64,000 nt of DNA from Eulemur rufifrons (Eukaryota; Chordata; Mammalia; Primates; Lemuridae), in NCBI RefSeq assembly GCF_041146395.1, contig NC_090997.1, forward strand, positions 39,101,501-39,165,500, read 5' to 3'. The position numbers and the translations under genes are program-made. Below the pieces are notes generated by a model. The model was given only the letters and a program-made list of their open reading frames with translations, ran no database searches and was not told the origin of the DNA. Below, in pieces: positions 25,991-39,352 of the stretch; position 1 is the first letter of the stretch; each line of letters starts with the position of its first letter.

Positions 25991-26514
25991 GAAAGGTAAA
26001 ACCGGCAGTAATAAAGTACAGCCTGAGGACACATGCCTCTTTCAGGAACATTCTTACCAGAGACAGAAATAATATAGGAGGCTACGGGATGTATTGCAGG
26101 ATGTCAGATAAGGAGGAAATGTGCCAGAAATCATAAAATATGCATGTGGAAGCCTGAGGCAGATGGCAGGGAGAGGAGTTGAGTTAGATTTGGAGACGGG
26201 GAGAGAGTTCAGGAGCCCATCTTGCTCAGGCTGGGAAGGAGTGAGCTCTGGAGGGGACAGGGTACACTCCTAAGTCCCTGAACGAAGCCCATGGCAAGCT
26301 CCATAGTGCCCACATCTCAGAGATGTTTTCAGTTCCTGCGGCTTGTTTGCTACCTGGAGCATTTTGTCCCTCAGAGAACATGGTGCTGTCCGGCACTTGG
26401 GAGACCCTTGGTATATGATTTCTGAAGAACCTTTACTTTCCTACCTGCCTTGAATAAAATTTCTCAAAAAGCAAATACAGTCTTTTACTCATTAAAATCC
26501 CTGGGCTCAGTTAG

Positions 26515-26680
26515 AGTTGGAGGGAAACCTAGAGACGTTTCTGGTGAAATCCAACCACCAAATTTTATAGAGAAGGAAACTTGAGCATAGGGGTTAAGTG
26601 GCTTGCCCTGAGGTCCTTTATATCCAGTCAGTGCAGAGCTAAGATTTATTATAGCAGGAAGCCAGATTCCTGAATGCTTT
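26515..26680 (-). mobile_element. MIR-type SINE (possibly MIR3)
   Basis: 'GTGAAATCCAACCACCAAAT', TTTATAGAGAAGGAAACTTG, GGTTAAGTGGCTTGCCCTGAG. This is the inverted MIR core with ancient divergence. Confidence 0.65.
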
Positions 26681-26684
26681 CATT

Positions 26685-26810
26685 CGTGCATTGATTGATT
26701 CACATATTCATCAAACAAGCATTGGAAACTCACTACCCAGGCTCTGTATTAGGAGATGTTAGGTGCTAGGTGTATGTGACGGCCAGGAGAACAGGCTCTT
26801 CCCTCATGGC
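26685..26810 (-). mobile_element. L2 3' end, inverted
   Basis: TTGATTGATTCACATATTCA, TCAAACAAGCATTGGAAAC, CAGGCTCTGTATTAGG, 'GGCTCTTCCCTCATGGC'. Confidence 0.6.
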
Positions 26811-27389
26811 ACAAATCCTTGCTGTCTCTGCTCACCTCAGAGACTTGCTGTGCAAACCATTTAATCAAGAAGAATGAAGGAGCAATGCTGGCGTGGGGGA
26901 ATGTTTCCTGGGGGTAGGGTGAAATGAACTAGACAGCAGTATTCCCCTGGATATTGGAGAGCCACGTCACTGGGAGCAAAAGATATAGAGATACTGAAAG
27001 CAAAGTTGGAAAATAGAGCTTTATTCGAGGCTGTAACAGTATTTTCAAGAGAGAATGGGTAGGGAACACATAGAAACTACGCTCAGAGTTGTGAGTTGTC
27101 TTGCTCTTTGCAACTGTAAAATGTATACCTACTACTATGCATGATTTATAATTATTTTAAAAATACAATTACCGGGTAAGCTACTGCATCCTACGTGAAC
27201 ACATTCAGTAAAGCTTCATGGTATAAGAAAGCCTCAGAAAAGAATTCCAAGGCAGTTAAAATCAGGATGTGATCATGTAGAATGGACTGGGTATTAATTT
27301 CTAAGTTAGTCTAATGTCACAAGGAGCTAGTGAGGGTATGCCTGGGCTCTTTAGGATCTTTAACTCTTTAGGTCCTCACTGTCATATGC
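26811..27389. other. Intron 1, nothing recognised
   Basis: No repeat or gene recognised. Confidence 0.35.
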
Positions 27390-27490
27390 AAGGTAGTTAT
27401 TTATTCCCATTTTACAGAAGAAGAGGCTGAAGTGAACTGACTTGATTGAGATCATACTCAGTTGGTGGTGGGACCTTGAATCAAACCCTG
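27390..27490 (-). mobile_element. MIR SINE fragment
   Basis: 'TTATTCCCATTTTACAGAAG', AAGAGGCTGAAGTGAACTGA, then GGTGGTGGGACCTTGAATCAAA match inverted MIR. Confidence 0.65.
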
Positions 27491-27798
27491 GTGAGCAGGT
27501 GGCTCCAGAGCTTCTAGAGCAGAAGTTCTCCCTTGTGGTCTCTGTTGCACACTGGGGGAATGAGAATATCAGGGATACTTGACATCCTGCAGTGTGGGAC
27601 ATCTGGGCACAGAGAACTGCCCCATTCAAAATGCCGGTGGTATCTCGGGGAGACAGTGCTGCAGGACTTTGGCAGAGGAGGGTGTGAAGCGAGGTTAGGG
27701 AAGAGGTGGGAGCACACAAGTGATCAGGAGAAGCAGGAATAAATTGGGGGCTCAAGGGCAGGATGTGGTTGTAATGGAAGGTCAGGCTAAGAAGCCAT

Positions 27799-28252
27799 GT
27801 GTATTAGTTTCCTACGGCTACTGTTAACAAAATCCAAGAACAAGGGCTTACCTAATAGAAATGTGTTTCAACTTTCTGGAAGCTGGAAGTCTACGATCAA
27901 GGTGTCGGCTAGGTTGCTTCCTATTGAGGGCTGTGGGGGAGAATCTGTTCCATGTCTCTTGCTTGGCTGGTGGTTCGCTGGCGATCCTTGGCATTCCCTG
28001 GCTTGCAGAGGTATCACCCTGGTATCTGCCTTCGCATTCACATGGCATTCTTCCTACGTGTGTCTCTGTGTCCAAATCTTCCTTTTCGTTAAGGACACAG
28101 TCACACTCAAGTAGAGCCTACCCCAATGACTTCATCTTAACTTTATTATCTATTAATGCAAATATCCTATTTCCAAATAAGGCTCCATTTATAGGTACTG
28201 AGATTTAAGACTTCAGCATCTTTGTGGGGACACATTTAAACCCATAATAGCA
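27799..28252 (+). mobile_element. Old interspersed repeat, family uncertain
   Basis: Starts 'TGTATTAGTTTCCTACGGCT', has GGAAGCTGGAAGTCTACGAT, AATCTGTTCCATGTCTCTTG, CCTTGGCATTCCCTGGCTTG, CACATGGCATTCTTCC and TCCTATTTCCAAATAAGG. It ends 'GGGGACACATTTAAACCC' then ATAATAG. This is a widespread mammalian repeat that I cannot name with certainty (LTR-like length of about 450 bp). Confidence 0.6.
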
Positions 28253-28947
28253 TGCAACAGGAAGGTTGACATAAAAAGGCTAATTTCTGACATTTTTCTC
28301 TTTTAATTGGGAAGACTATAGGCAAATTTCTTTATTGAATTATGTGGAATTATAGCCTACGTATCAGGTCTTTTGCTAGAAAGGGAGATTTATCAGTATC
28401 TCACGTGAAGACCTGACCTCAGTTTTTCTAGTATATTTTATTATTTCTTAAATTTGATATGTATTTTTCTATTTTACAATAACCTTTAAACTTGTAAATA
28501 TAATCAAGGGCATGGACTCTTTTAGGAAATTAGGAGCTTTTTATCCATTTGCTTTGTACACTTTAAGCATTTCAATCTATTTGAGGAAACTAAATTTTTT
28601 TTTAGCCAAGATAAAATAATTTATTTGAAAAATAAAATTTATTCCACTTGTAATTATAGAAGAAATTAAATAGATATATGATAACAAATAAATAGATACA
28701 GATAAAAATAGATTATCAAGAACTATGTCTTTACAGGCAGAGTGATTGGTATTGATGTATTGAGAATCTGTGAGATTCTCACTGGTCCAGTTATTCAAAG
28801 AAAAACATATAACATTTCAAAATTAGATAGTATTAGAAGTAAACATCAAGATAAAGTATTAATTCTGGAATGATATTCAAATATTGCAAATATACTTTTT
28901 CCTACTATAAGTAGCATACAAACAATAATTATTTATTTACTTTTATT
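28253..28947. other. Intron 1, AT-rich, nothing recognised
   Basis: No repeat or gene recognised. Confidence 0.35.
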
Positions 28948-29050
28948 TTTTTTATTTTTTGTAGAGACAAGGTCTCCCTATTACCCAGGCTGGTCTTGAA
29001 CTCCCAGCCTCAAGTGATCCCCCGCCTTGGCCTTTCGAAGTGCTAGAAAC
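28948..29050 (-). mobile_element. Alu left-monomer (FLAM-like)
   Basis: TTTTTTGTAGAGACAAGGTC, then 'ACCCAGGCTGGTCTTGAACT' and CTTGGCCTTTCGAAGTGCTAG. A left arm only, inverted and diverged. Confidence 0.7.
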
Positions 29051-29770
29051 TTAGGTGCAAGAGTGCCACCTCCTATAAACTTAATTACTTTTAGGCCTTT
29101 GCAGCCCCCGGGACAATTTGGAAACAATTTGGTTGGTCCCCTGGATCTAGTTCCCTTTGTTACTGTTGACAGCTTATTCCTGAGGGATCTGGCTCCGTAT
29201 TTGGCAGAACCCTAAGGGGGGTTTCCTGGAGCTGCCCCCAGAGGTGGAAGAGCAGGGTGAGGCGTATAGCAGGGTGTGTCCTCTTTGCTGTGGGATCTTT
29301 GTGGGCCCTCTGCCAGCATTGCTTCTGGGCTCCCAAAGCGGACAGGGGTTGTTGGCTGTGACTGAGGGCAGAGGGTTCTAACTATTTCAGGATATGTTTT
29401 CCATTTCCTACTGGGTCATGGCCCAAATCTGGAAACGGCTTTTTGTCATCTTGGATCTAGTGGCTTTTTCGAGAGTGGAGGGCTGAGAGTAAGAGGCACC
29501 CAATTAGGTGACTTGCTTGACAGGTTAGTTTAGTGGTATTTGGTAAATGCAAATATGGTTAAAGTCAGCAGGTATTGCTGCATACCAATCTAGTATTAAA
29601 AACAAAGCAAAACAAAAAAACCCAAAGCAACAACAACCAGCATACCTTTTGAGTTAGTTTGTTTTCCTTCTGTGGGTTGCACAGGAGTGGGAGTGTGGTC
29701 TTCTTCGTGCGTGACATTCCTGTGTGAATTGAAGCTTGCTGGTTATTTGCTTGAATAACTACATTCATTG
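29051..29770. other. Intron 1, nothing recognised
   Basis: Apparently unique; no gene evidence. Confidence 0.35.
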
Positions 29771-29785
29771 GTTGCAGTTCCTTTA

Positions 29786-30128
<343 letters not shown>

Positions 30129-30327
30129 GTTGCAATTCCTTTAAATGGAAATTGGCCACCTCCATAAGCCTGGACCCCCAGTTGACTGGAGGTTGGATTA
30201 TACTGTTCTTTTATGATAAATAGACTGCTTACTAGGCAGAATAGATGTTTAGGTTGAGTATATGCTGATTTATTTGATTCTGGAGTCAGTTTATATTCAA
30301 CCCATGCACCTGTGGTCATTGGAGGGC

Positions 30328-30877
<550 letters not shown>

Positions 30878-31270
30878 CATAATACCTATTATTCCTATTA
30901 TATCATCATCATCTTCAGCAGTAGCAGTAATAACAGTAAAAAAAACCATGACCTTGAACCATGTAAGATCTTTAACCATCCAAAAATTATGTACAGTACA
31001 TAGGACTTACTAAGCTGAGAATGCATGCTGGTATAATTTTATGAGAGTTTTTAGTAAATTTAAGTGATAAAGGTTTTATATATCAACTTAATAAGAACAT
31101 TGTAATTTGAGCAGGTCATTATATACTACCTTAATTAGAGCTCTACTGTAATTTTTGTATATTTTATAGGTGTAGAGCGTGTGCAGGAGTCATTCTGACC
31201 ATATTTATTCACTGCTTACAAAGTGCTTACTACTATGCAAATGATCACTATTCTTTGCTATACATAGTAC

Positions 31271-31601
31271 AGTTGGCCCTCTGTATCCGTGGGCTCCACA
31301 TCTGTGGGTTCAACCAACCATGGATCAAAAATATTCAAAAAGAAAAAGTGGATGGTGTGTCTGTATGTGTTCAGTTGTCATTATCCCTTAAATAATACAG
31401 TATAACAACTATTTACATAGCATTTACATTATATTAGGTATTATGAGTAATCTAGAGATGATTTAAATTATATGGGAGGATGTGCATGATTATATGCAAA
31501 TATTAAACCATTTTTTATCTAAGGGACTTGAGCATCTGAGGATTTTGGTATCTGAGGGGAGTCCTGGAACCAATCCCCAATGGATACTGAGTGATAACTG
31601 T
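31271..31601 (+). mobile_element. Tigger-type MITE (MER2-like), near full length
   Basis: Starts 'ACAGTTGGCCCTCTGTATCC' and ends 'ATACTGAGTGATAACTGTAC', imperfect inverted ends next to TA. Interior AATAATACAGTATAACAACT and 'GAGTAATCTAGAGATGATTT' match the second, interrupted copy at 46230-47047. Non-autonomous, no transposase. Family name from memory. Confidence 0.85.
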
Positions 31602-32294
31602 ACATGGTATTTTTTGAGAGTTCTGCTTGATTTAAGGACTGCCAAGACTTGGCAAATAGATTTCATTCCAAATGACAGTTCTGACTGATGGAAAGTGGCT
31701 GCCTGGAGAGCTGGGAAAGGGGTTTTGGAGCCTTGTCTGAAATTGGCAGAAAACAGTATGATTGTTGGTACCTGCTGTGGCACCAGAGGAGGGAGAATCA
31801 GGGCTTATGCCACATATTTGCCATCCCTGTCTTAGACTTTGTGCATTTGGACTTTGTCTTTCAGATTCGTGTAACTGAATGTAGAATGTTTTGAGTCTGT
31901 GAATAATAGGGAAGAAGAATATGAGACACCAAGTTGAGCTGATGGACAATATCCTCTGCAAACATCCTGCCTTGTCTCTCCCTGCAAATTTGGTGGTGGT
32001 GGTGGGTGGTGGTGGTGGCGGCAAAGAAGGTCCAGGATTTCTGTGTTTAATGAAGATGAGTGGTACTTCCCAGAATCCTGACTGTGAAACTGAACACTGT
32101 AAATTTTGAATGCTTGTGAAATATAGATTGGGTGCTTGTAGATTGGCAGAAGGGTGGGTGAATGATGGCAAAAGAGGTTAGGGGGCTTTGTGGAAAAATG
32201 TGGTGGAGACAGGAGAGGGAGAAAGACACCTATCGACTCACTGTGCTGAGCCTTGGAGCATTGAAAGGACAGGTGAACAATGACTGTTTCTCTG
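31602..32294. other. Intron 1, mostly unique
   Basis: Nothing recognised apart from the GGT run at 31990-32021. Confidence 0.35.
31990..32021. repeat. (GGT)n microsatellite
   Basis: Interrupted GGT units on the + strand. The strand is G-rich, but the runs are only GG, so a stable quadruplex is uncertain. Confidence 0.85.
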
Positions 32295-32465
32295 TGCCCA
32301 ACAGTGTGGTAGGATTTTTCCCGTAGGTTATTTCATCCTTACAATCACCCTACAAACTATGATTTATTATACTTATTTTACAGATGAGAGTATTGAGGCA
32401 CAGGGTGATTAAGTACCGTGCCTAGGATTATTCAGCTCAATGGGAGAACCTAGATTTGAACCTTT
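32295..32465 (-). mobile_element. MIR SINE
   Basis: 'GTTATTTCATCCTTACAATC', ACCCTACAAACTATGATTTA, TACTTATTTTACAGATGAG, AGTATTGAGGCACAGGGTG. Inverted MIR. Confidence 0.85.
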
Positions 32466-33839
32466 TTCTTCTGATTTTGTATCTGGTTCTTTTTTCATTA
32501 CCCCACATTGCCTACCGGAAGAGCCCCTGACCAGAGACTAGTGAAAACCTGGGTTGTGGTAATGCAGAAAGCAGCCAGAATAACAGTGTATGAGCGTAAG
32601 CTAACGAAAAGGGATGGCTCAGAGTTCCTAAAGAGCAACACTAGGGCCTCCACTCAGCTGTTAGCTGGTAATTGTAGGCATAGGGTCCTGAGGGCATGTG
32701 AAAGCAATGGTTGTGCTGCAGAGACTGAAAAAAGCTAAAAAGAGTATGATTTGGAATGGAAAGCTAATATTTCATAATAATAGCAATGTGTACCATTCAC
32801 ACTATATTCAGGAAGTACTGTGGGGGAGATTTGCATTTGTTGTTGTCATTCCTTAACGCAACTCTGTGTAGTAGCCATTCATATCCTCCCTCCATCCCAC
32901 TCTCAGTGTAAGAAACCCAAACTTTACATAACTTGCCTTGCCATAGACCCCAAAAGGTCCAGGCAGCCAGATCTGTGCCATCCTCTTCCTATGGGCTGTG
33001 TCCCAGAGGAAGACATGAGAGGTTAAAGGAAATGAGAAAAGGCAGTGCTTTGAAGGGACTGTTTAATGTTTTGTTGGATGTCCTTTAACTAAATGTGTGA
33101 TGTGCCTCAAATGTGATTCTCCTGCTGTCTGTGATGAAGTTGAGTAGAACTGAACTTGATTGTTGAACTGGCAGGAGCAGGGTGGGATGGGAGAAAAGGG
33201 GTTGGCTGGCTGGTGGCTGGCACCCAGAGATGGGGTTGGGGCAGAGATACTTAAATGTTAGGGCCCTTTGAGATCCACTGGGACAAATGTTGGTGGAGGA
33301 GATGTGTGCCCTCATCCTTTCTGTCTTAGACCCTGGGTTTCTGGGAGAAATGTTCTCTGTTAGCTGATTGGTCCCTGCTTTCTGCTCTGCAAAAAAGTGT
33401 CCTTGTGGGTGGAAGGAGCTTACTGGCATATTGCAGCCTACGGTGGGAGTTCAGTGCAAGAGAGGGAGTAGAGTGGGAGGCCAGAGTTGGGGCTGTTTGG
33501 TGGTCCGAGGGGAGGAAGGTGAGAGCCTGGGGGAATGTAGACATCCTCCCTGTGTAAAGGGAAAGATGCAGTCAACTTGCTCTGGAAGGCCAGAGGGAAG
33601 ACGGGAGGCCCTTAGGGGTGGTCAGGAAGCTGCCTTTCACACACTTCAGCCGTCCTGTTTGATTGTTGTAAGATCATTGTGCTTTGTGTATTGTCAGTCA
33701 TCTCTAAGTTCAGATTCTTCACGTGTAATTTGCTGAAAGCCTCATAAGCTTGGGAGGTAGAAGAAATTTGTGTGTTATAAATGAAGTGATAAGTGTAAAG
33801 AATGCAGAACTTTAGGTACAAATAGTCTAGTTTAGGCTT
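32466..33839. other. Intron 1, nothing recognised
   Basis: Somewhat higher GC at 33170-33620, without CpG density. Frames such as 33368-33736 lack recognisable domains. Confidence 0.35.
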
Positions 33840-33965
33840 GAACTATGGATCATGTACCTTAATGGGCAAGGTGGCTTAGCAAGTCTTTTAACGTCTCTGA
33901 ATCTCAGAATCCCCACTTGTAAAGTTGTTGAAACTTAATGAAATGGCAGCCATTATTATTATTGA
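33840..33965 (+). mobile_element. MIR SINE fragment
   Basis: 'GTGGCTTAGCAAGTCTTTTA', ACGTCTCTGAATCTCAGAAT, CCCCACTTGTAAAGTTG match the MIR core forward. Confidence 0.65.
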
Positions 33966-34040
33966 GTGTCATTTAAATTTAATACTCTGGTCTTTTGTGA
34001 TTTTTCAACTTTAAATGAGCTATTAAGATCTAGTTAAGGA

Positions 34041-34349
34041 AGGCCTGGTGCACAGTGGCTCATGCCTGTAATCCTAGCACTCAGGGAGACCAAGGTGGGG
34101 AGATCGCTTGAGCTCAGGAGTTCCAGACCAGCTTGAGCAACAGTGAGACCCCCATCTCTACAAAAATATAGAAAACTTAGCTGGGCTTGGTGGCATACAC
34201 CTGTAGTCCCAGCCACTCCGGAGGCTGAGGTAGGAGGATCACTTAAGTACAGGAGTTTGAGGTTGTAGTGAACTATGATGACACCATGGCACTGTAGCCC
34301 AGGTGATAGAACAAGATGCTGTCTCAAAATAAATAAATAAATAAATAAA
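34041..34349 (+). mobile_element. Alu SINE (old type)
   Basis: Forward dimer from GGCCTGGTGCACAGTGGCTC to an (AAAT)n tail, with the 'GAACTATGATGACACCATGG' right arm. Confidence 0.92.
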
Positions 34350-35211
34350 TCTATATAAGGAGAAAAATTGTTTCAATAGTCAGATAATAGGTCCTGAGTT
34401 AGATGGAACATAGCCTTAGGAAGACCTAAAACTGTCATTGTTTATTAAGGTTAGTGTAAGCTGGAAGTCACAATCTGGTTGCAGGGTCTGAAACCTCCTC
34501 ATTTTTGGGTTAACACAGTGTTTTAAAAATTTTTGAGCAAAGATTTTAGATATTAGGAGATATTTTTCTTACACACAAACATAACCTGGATTTCCCACTC
34601 TTGAGACATCTGATGATCTCGTGGTCCTGGTGCCTTACTCTATCACAGCATCATGGCGTGGATCCACCAGAGCTGAGCAGTGGGGGCCCCTTCAGCAGGG
34701 CATGTGCTCTTGGGGTCTCCACAGCCCTCACTATTCCCACCGTTTTCCTAGCTCTGAGCTGTCTGTTGCTGAGCTTGTGCTATTCTTTTTCTTATAATAG
34801 AAAGTATTTCTTGGCATCTATGTCTATCAAAAGTGGGAAACCACAAGATTATATCGAGAGGGTTATATATGTTTCATGAAGAATTGCAGCCAGCAAAAGT
34901 TTTGTGTGTGTATGTGTGTGTGTGTGTGTGTATGTGTTCATGTAAGGAAGGAAATAATAGTCCTAAATGGTTAGTAGGTGTTTGTTGGCTTCATTCCTTT
35001 ATGTTATTAACTGCCCAACTCCTGTGAGCGTTTGAATATTTGACTCTTTGTGGAGACTGACTACTATGAGGGTAAAACGTTGCCCCCTCTATTTGCCTGT
35101 GTGCTTGGTGCTAGCCTCCTAGTCACTCTGTAATCTCAAAACTGCTAGTCTAAGGTCATTAACTCTAGGGCAGACCTGCCTTGAAAAGCTTAGAAATAGT
35201 CGATCATACCC
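34350..35211. other. Intron 1, nothing recognised
   Basis: Contains only the TG repeat at about 34902-34938. Confidence 0.35.
34902..34938. repeat. (TG)n microsatellite
   Basis: Interrupted TG repeat with TATG breaks. Confidence 0.9.
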
Positions 35212-35442
35212 TAAGCCAGGGTTTCTCATCAGTGGTACTGATGACATTTTGGCCTGGACAGCTCTTTGTTGTATGAGATTGTCCTGTGCACTGTAGACAT
35301 AGAGCAGCACACCTGGTCTATAGCCACCGGGTGCTAGTAACACCCCCTGCCTCCTGGTTGTGACAACCAAAAATGTCTCTAGACATTCTCAAATGTCCCC
35401 TGGGGGGCAAAATTGTTCCTGTTTCAGAACCACTGCTCTAAT
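35212..35442 (+). mobile_element. hAT-type MITE, copy 1
   Basis: 'CAGGGTTTCTCATCAGTGGT' to TTTCAGAACCACTGCTCT with 'GTGACAACCAAAAATGTCTC' and CCCCTGGGGGGCAAAATTG. It has inverted hAT-like ends. The same family recurs at 40705. Confidence 0.8.
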
Positions 35443-35649
35443 GTATGGTAACAGAGAGGAAATGCTAATATCACGAGAGGACTCAGATTGCTTTAAAACT
35501 GGAAAAACATTAAAAAAAAAAAACCTAGAAAAATGTGAAGAGATCATTTAATTTATCTTCTTCTGATGAGGTGTGAACTGTTAAATCATTAGTGCAAGTC
35601 TGCACTGCTTTCAAGCTCATGATCTATTGTCCTGATGATGCTATTGTCT

Positions 35650-35790
35650 AGAGCAGTGTATTGTGGAGCTAGACTACTGAATGGGAAGCTGAGAGACTTG
35701 GCCTCTAGTTCTGGTGATGCCATTTAACTAGCTTTGTGTCTGGACAAGAGATGGCTTCTCTGGGCTTCAGGTTTTTCATCATTTTGTTAT
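35650..35790 (+). mobile_element. MIR SINE fragment
   Basis: 'CTAGACTACTGAATGGGAAG', CTTGGCCTCTAGTTCTGGTG, then CTGGGCTTCAGGTTTTTCATC. Forward MIR, diverged. Confidence 0.6.
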
Positions 35791-35804
35791 TATTGTTTTC
35801 TAAT

Positions 35805-36580
35805 TGAGGTATAGTTCACATACTGTAAAATTCACTTTTAAAAATTATATGGTTCCAGTGGTTTCTGGGATGTTCATTATGTGTGCACCTAATTCCAGAA
35901 CGTTTTATCACCCCCAAAAAGAAACCCCATTCTGTCTATTGGCAGTCACTCTCCATTCCCTCCTTCCTCTAGCCCCTGGCAACCCAGTAATCTGCTTTCT
36001 GTCTCTATGGATTTGCCTATTCTGGACATTTCCTATAAATGGAATCTCATAATATTAGACCTTTTATGTCTGTCTGCTTTCACTTGGCATAGCATTTTAA
36101 AGATTCATCCATGTTGTGGCATGGATCAGCACTTCATTTCTTTTTATGGTTGAATAATATTCTGTTGTATGAATATACTACATTTTATTTATCCATTCAT
36201 CAGTTGATGGATATTTGGGTTGTTTCCAGTTTTTGGCTATTACAAATAATGCTGCTCTGAACATTTGTGTATAAGTTATTGTGTGAACATAAGTTTTCAT
36301 TTCTCTTAGGTGTATACCTAGGAGTAGAATTGGTGGTTCATGTGGTAACTCTGCATTTTATGTTTTTGAGGAACTGCCAAACTATTGTCTAAAGTGGCCA
36401 TTCCATTTTACATTCCCACTAGCGATGTATGAGGGTTCCAATTTCTCTACATCCTTGCCAACATTTGTTATTGTCTGTCTTTTTGATTATAGCCATTTTA
36501 ATGGGTATGTAGCGATATCTCAGTGTGTTTTGATTTGCATCTCCCTGATGATTGATAATGTTGATACCGTTTTTTAAGAA
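35805..36580 (-). mobile_element. L1 3' end, inverted, 5'-truncated
   Basis: Reverse of the L1 ORF2 end and 3' UTR: 'TTGAGGTATAGTTCACATAC', CCCCTGGCAACCCAGTAATC, TAAATGGAATCTCATAATAT, 'CCATTCATCAGTTGATGGAT', 'ACATTCCCACTAGCGATGTA' and CATCTCCCTGATGATTGATA. About 770 bp. No functional frame remains. Confidence 0.9.
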
Positions 36581-36724
36581 TTGGTTTTGATTATTATTTT
36601 TTAAAGATCTCTTCTAACTCTGAGTTTTAAATTTTTTCTTCTGTTCCACACAAAGATCCATATGAATAACACAGAATTGAGTTTTTAGGGGATATATATT
36701 TTGGAAATTAATTGAGTTAATCAG

Positions 36725-36900
36725 TTCCCGTATATTTATGAATACCTTCTATTGCCCAGTGTTCATCCATGTTCAGGATGTAGAATGAGTATATGGCATG
36801 ATCCTTCTCTCCAGACAACTCATTATCTGATTGGGGAGAAAAGATAAACACAGAAAACCAGAGGACAACGCAAGGTCATGTGGAATGTAATCCTAAATTT
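36725..36900 (-). mobile_element. L2 3' fragment, inverted
   Basis: 'ATGAATACCTTCTATTGCCC', TGATCCTTCTCTCCAGACAA, 'GATTGGGGAGAAAAGATAAA'. Confidence 0.55.
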
Positions 36901-37568
36901 ACTTATCCTGTAGGTAAGTCATGAAGGCATGTATATTTATCTGGACAAGGGCAAGGAAAGTCATATTCAGAGCTAGAGAGAAAAGTAGCATCTTTTGAGT
37001 TGGGAAGGTGGCTGTTCTTAAGATTCTAGAAAATTTCACTTAAAAAGGCTCCAGTGGAAAATTAAAAGACTTCCCCCCCCCAAAAAAAAAATATTTTGTG
37101 TGAGCTTGTGAATTGGAACAGATGTTGCCCTCCCTGTTCTTTTTGTCAAAGAAATGAATTTGATTTGTGCATCCCTGAGCTGCCCTTTGTTTTAGACTTG
37201 ATGACCAAGTTTTTCCATTTGTAAGTATTTCCTGTGGTGTGAGAGCAAGACAAATGTGTGCTCTATACTTAGTCCCACAGCCACGTTTTAAGAGTGAGCT
37301 TGGTTCTAAGAGATAATTAACAGGGATAAGATGATTAATAATTCACCTTTGAATTTCTTTTCCATTAATGGGGAAAAAAAAAAAAAAGAACAACCCATCA
37401 TCTTGTTAACGATAAAGTCTTGTTGTGCTAGGTTCAGAAAGCCTAGAAAAACCTCACTGGTCCTTCAGAGCTTGCAGCTTCAAGGCCAGGCTATTTGGCT
37501 TAGCACTTTGGCCCCCCTGTGATGCATCCTAACCTATTTTTGGAGCATTTTCTCGTTCTATTTTTTCG
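36901..37568. other. Intron 1, nothing recognised
   Basis: Includes homopolymer runs C8/A9 near 37074-37090. No gene or repeat. Confidence 0.35.
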
Positions 37569-37653
37569 ATATATATATACACACACACACAGACACACAC
37601 ATCTCAAACGTATATATTTACACACACGCACACACACACACACACACACACAC
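37569..37653. repeat. (TA)n/(AC)n microsatellite
   Basis: ATATATATATACACACACAC, a short spacer, then a longer CA run at about 37622-37653. Confidence 0.93.
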
Positions 37654-37699
37654 CAGGCCTCTTTTTCTTTTCTCTTCCTGTGCCTTTTCTCATGCTATT

Positions 37700-38020
37700 T
37701 TCTTCACCTTGATTGTGCTCACCCTGCATTGTGACTAGTTAGGTTCCCCTCATTTCTTCAAAGCCTGTGCCAGTGCCACTTCCTCATGAAGCATCCCCTC
37801 TCCCCTCTGTTCTCTTTCAGCCTCCACACTGGGAGGACTCTTCTTCCACACCCCTCCTTGGTACAGCCTGTGGAACTGCTCTCTTCCAGCCTCAGTACAG
37901 TCCACCCTATTTCTTTGAGTTGTAAGTTCTTCACGGTCAGGGACTCTTCTGTTTATCTTTTTATCCCCCCAATTTCCTTTTAGAGAACTTGCTATGTAGT
38001 ATTTTGCTGAATGAATACAG
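37700..38020 (+). mobile_element. L2 3' end
   Basis: 'GCCACTTCCTCATGAAGCAT', CCCCTCTCCCCTCTGTTCTC, TTGTAAGTTCTTCACGGTCA, GGGACTCTTCTGTTTATC, TTTTGCTGAATGAATACAG. Collinear L2. Confidence 0.75.
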
Positions 38021-39069
38021 AAGAAATACTGTTTCTCTAGCATCCACATCAGAAACGTAAAGCTAATCAAGAGTTTACGACCGTGCCAAAGAGGAACAGG
38101 AGTGGAATGTGAAGGTAGACGTCTGGTTTGGAAAGCATAAAGGCTGTGAGGGACATGATTTATTTTACTGCTTCTTAAATAAGTGGCGTGAAGTATCTAT
38201 GTTATTAAAGATAATTTTATTGAGTATTAATTCTATTTACATATCAGAATTCTAGAACCCCCCTGTGGAATGAAGCTGGAGACCTGGGAGGAAGCAGAGA
38301 CGCTACGGAGAGGCCACTGGCTATTCATTCTACATTCTGCAGGGCAGGGGGCTGGCCTGCGGGACCACTTCACCCAGGAGGACTCTTAGTGAAATAGGTG
38401 AAATCTCCTGATCCCAAGTGAGGGAGTCACAAGAGGAAGCTCTGAGAAGTGACAGCTGCCTTCTGAAGGTAGAACTAAAGGATTCCAGAAGCATAGTTTT
38501 GGACTGTTTGGTACAGGGTGAGACAGCAGACTCTTACATGTAAACAGACTCTGAGAATGTCAAGACACCACATTAAAATGCAAAAGTGGATTATCTTGAA
38601 AATTCTTAGTCCAGAACAGATTAAATCAGATTTGACACATTTTGGTTTGATGTACTCTGCTTAACAATGTAGGAGTGTATGTGGTGCATTTTAGGAAGAT
38701 CTCTAACCTAAAAATAGTTTTAAAATAAAATATAATAATAAATCTGTGTTTGAAAAGGCAAGCTTTCAATTTTGCAGAAAACTTCAATCTCCAATTCAGG
38801 GAAAAGTAGGCCATTTGCTCCTGACTCTGTCCCCGACATTGCAACTCCTTTTTTGCCTTCCATGATTCCTTTCTACCTTCTAATACCTATAGACTTTCTT
38901 TTCTCATCATCCTAGGAACTGTTCTTTTTGTGTTTCTTCTTTTTATGTTTCTGATGCTGTGCTTTTGTTCTTTGGTTACACATCACTGTAGCTTTCAGGC
39001 CTCCCATGTATCTTCCCAGTAGAGGACCTGCCTTTTGGCTGCCCTGGCCCTATACACATGCCTCTGTTA
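38021..39069. other. Intron 1, nothing recognised
   Basis: No repeat or gene recognised. Confidence 0.35.
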
Positions 39070-39260
39070 ATGCCAGTTTAATATTGTAGTTACTTGTTGT
39101 CATGCCCTGTCCCTCCTTCCTCCACCCCATTAAACTATGCACTGCATCAAAGCAGAGGCTTTATTTTGCCACCTGTGTTTGTCACTTATGTTCCTTTAGT
39201 TCCCAAGGTAGCGTTTAGCACATCTAAAGATCTCTAAACACCTGTTGAATAAACCTCCTT
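39070..39260 (+). mobile_element. L2 3' end
   Basis: 'CATTAAACTATGCACTGCAT', CAAAGCAGAGGCTTTATTTTG, TAGCACATCTAAAGATCTCT, ACACCTGTTGAATAAACC. Confidence 0.65.
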
Positions 39261-39317
39261 GACCTTTTTAAGAGGTTTTGTTTTTGCTTTATGCTGGCTC
39301 TTATGCACTCTTTCGCT

Positions 39318-39352
39318 TCTCTCTCTCTCTCTCTCTGTCTCTCTCTGTCTCT
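39318..39352. repeat. (CT)n microsatellite
   Basis: CT dinucleotides with two TGT interruptions. Confidence 0.9.

Noticed and set aside
35805..36580. Possible intact L1 reverse transcriptase
   Set aside because: Only the 3' end of L1 is present, inverted, with stops; the same holds for 45134-45526 and 60010-60690.
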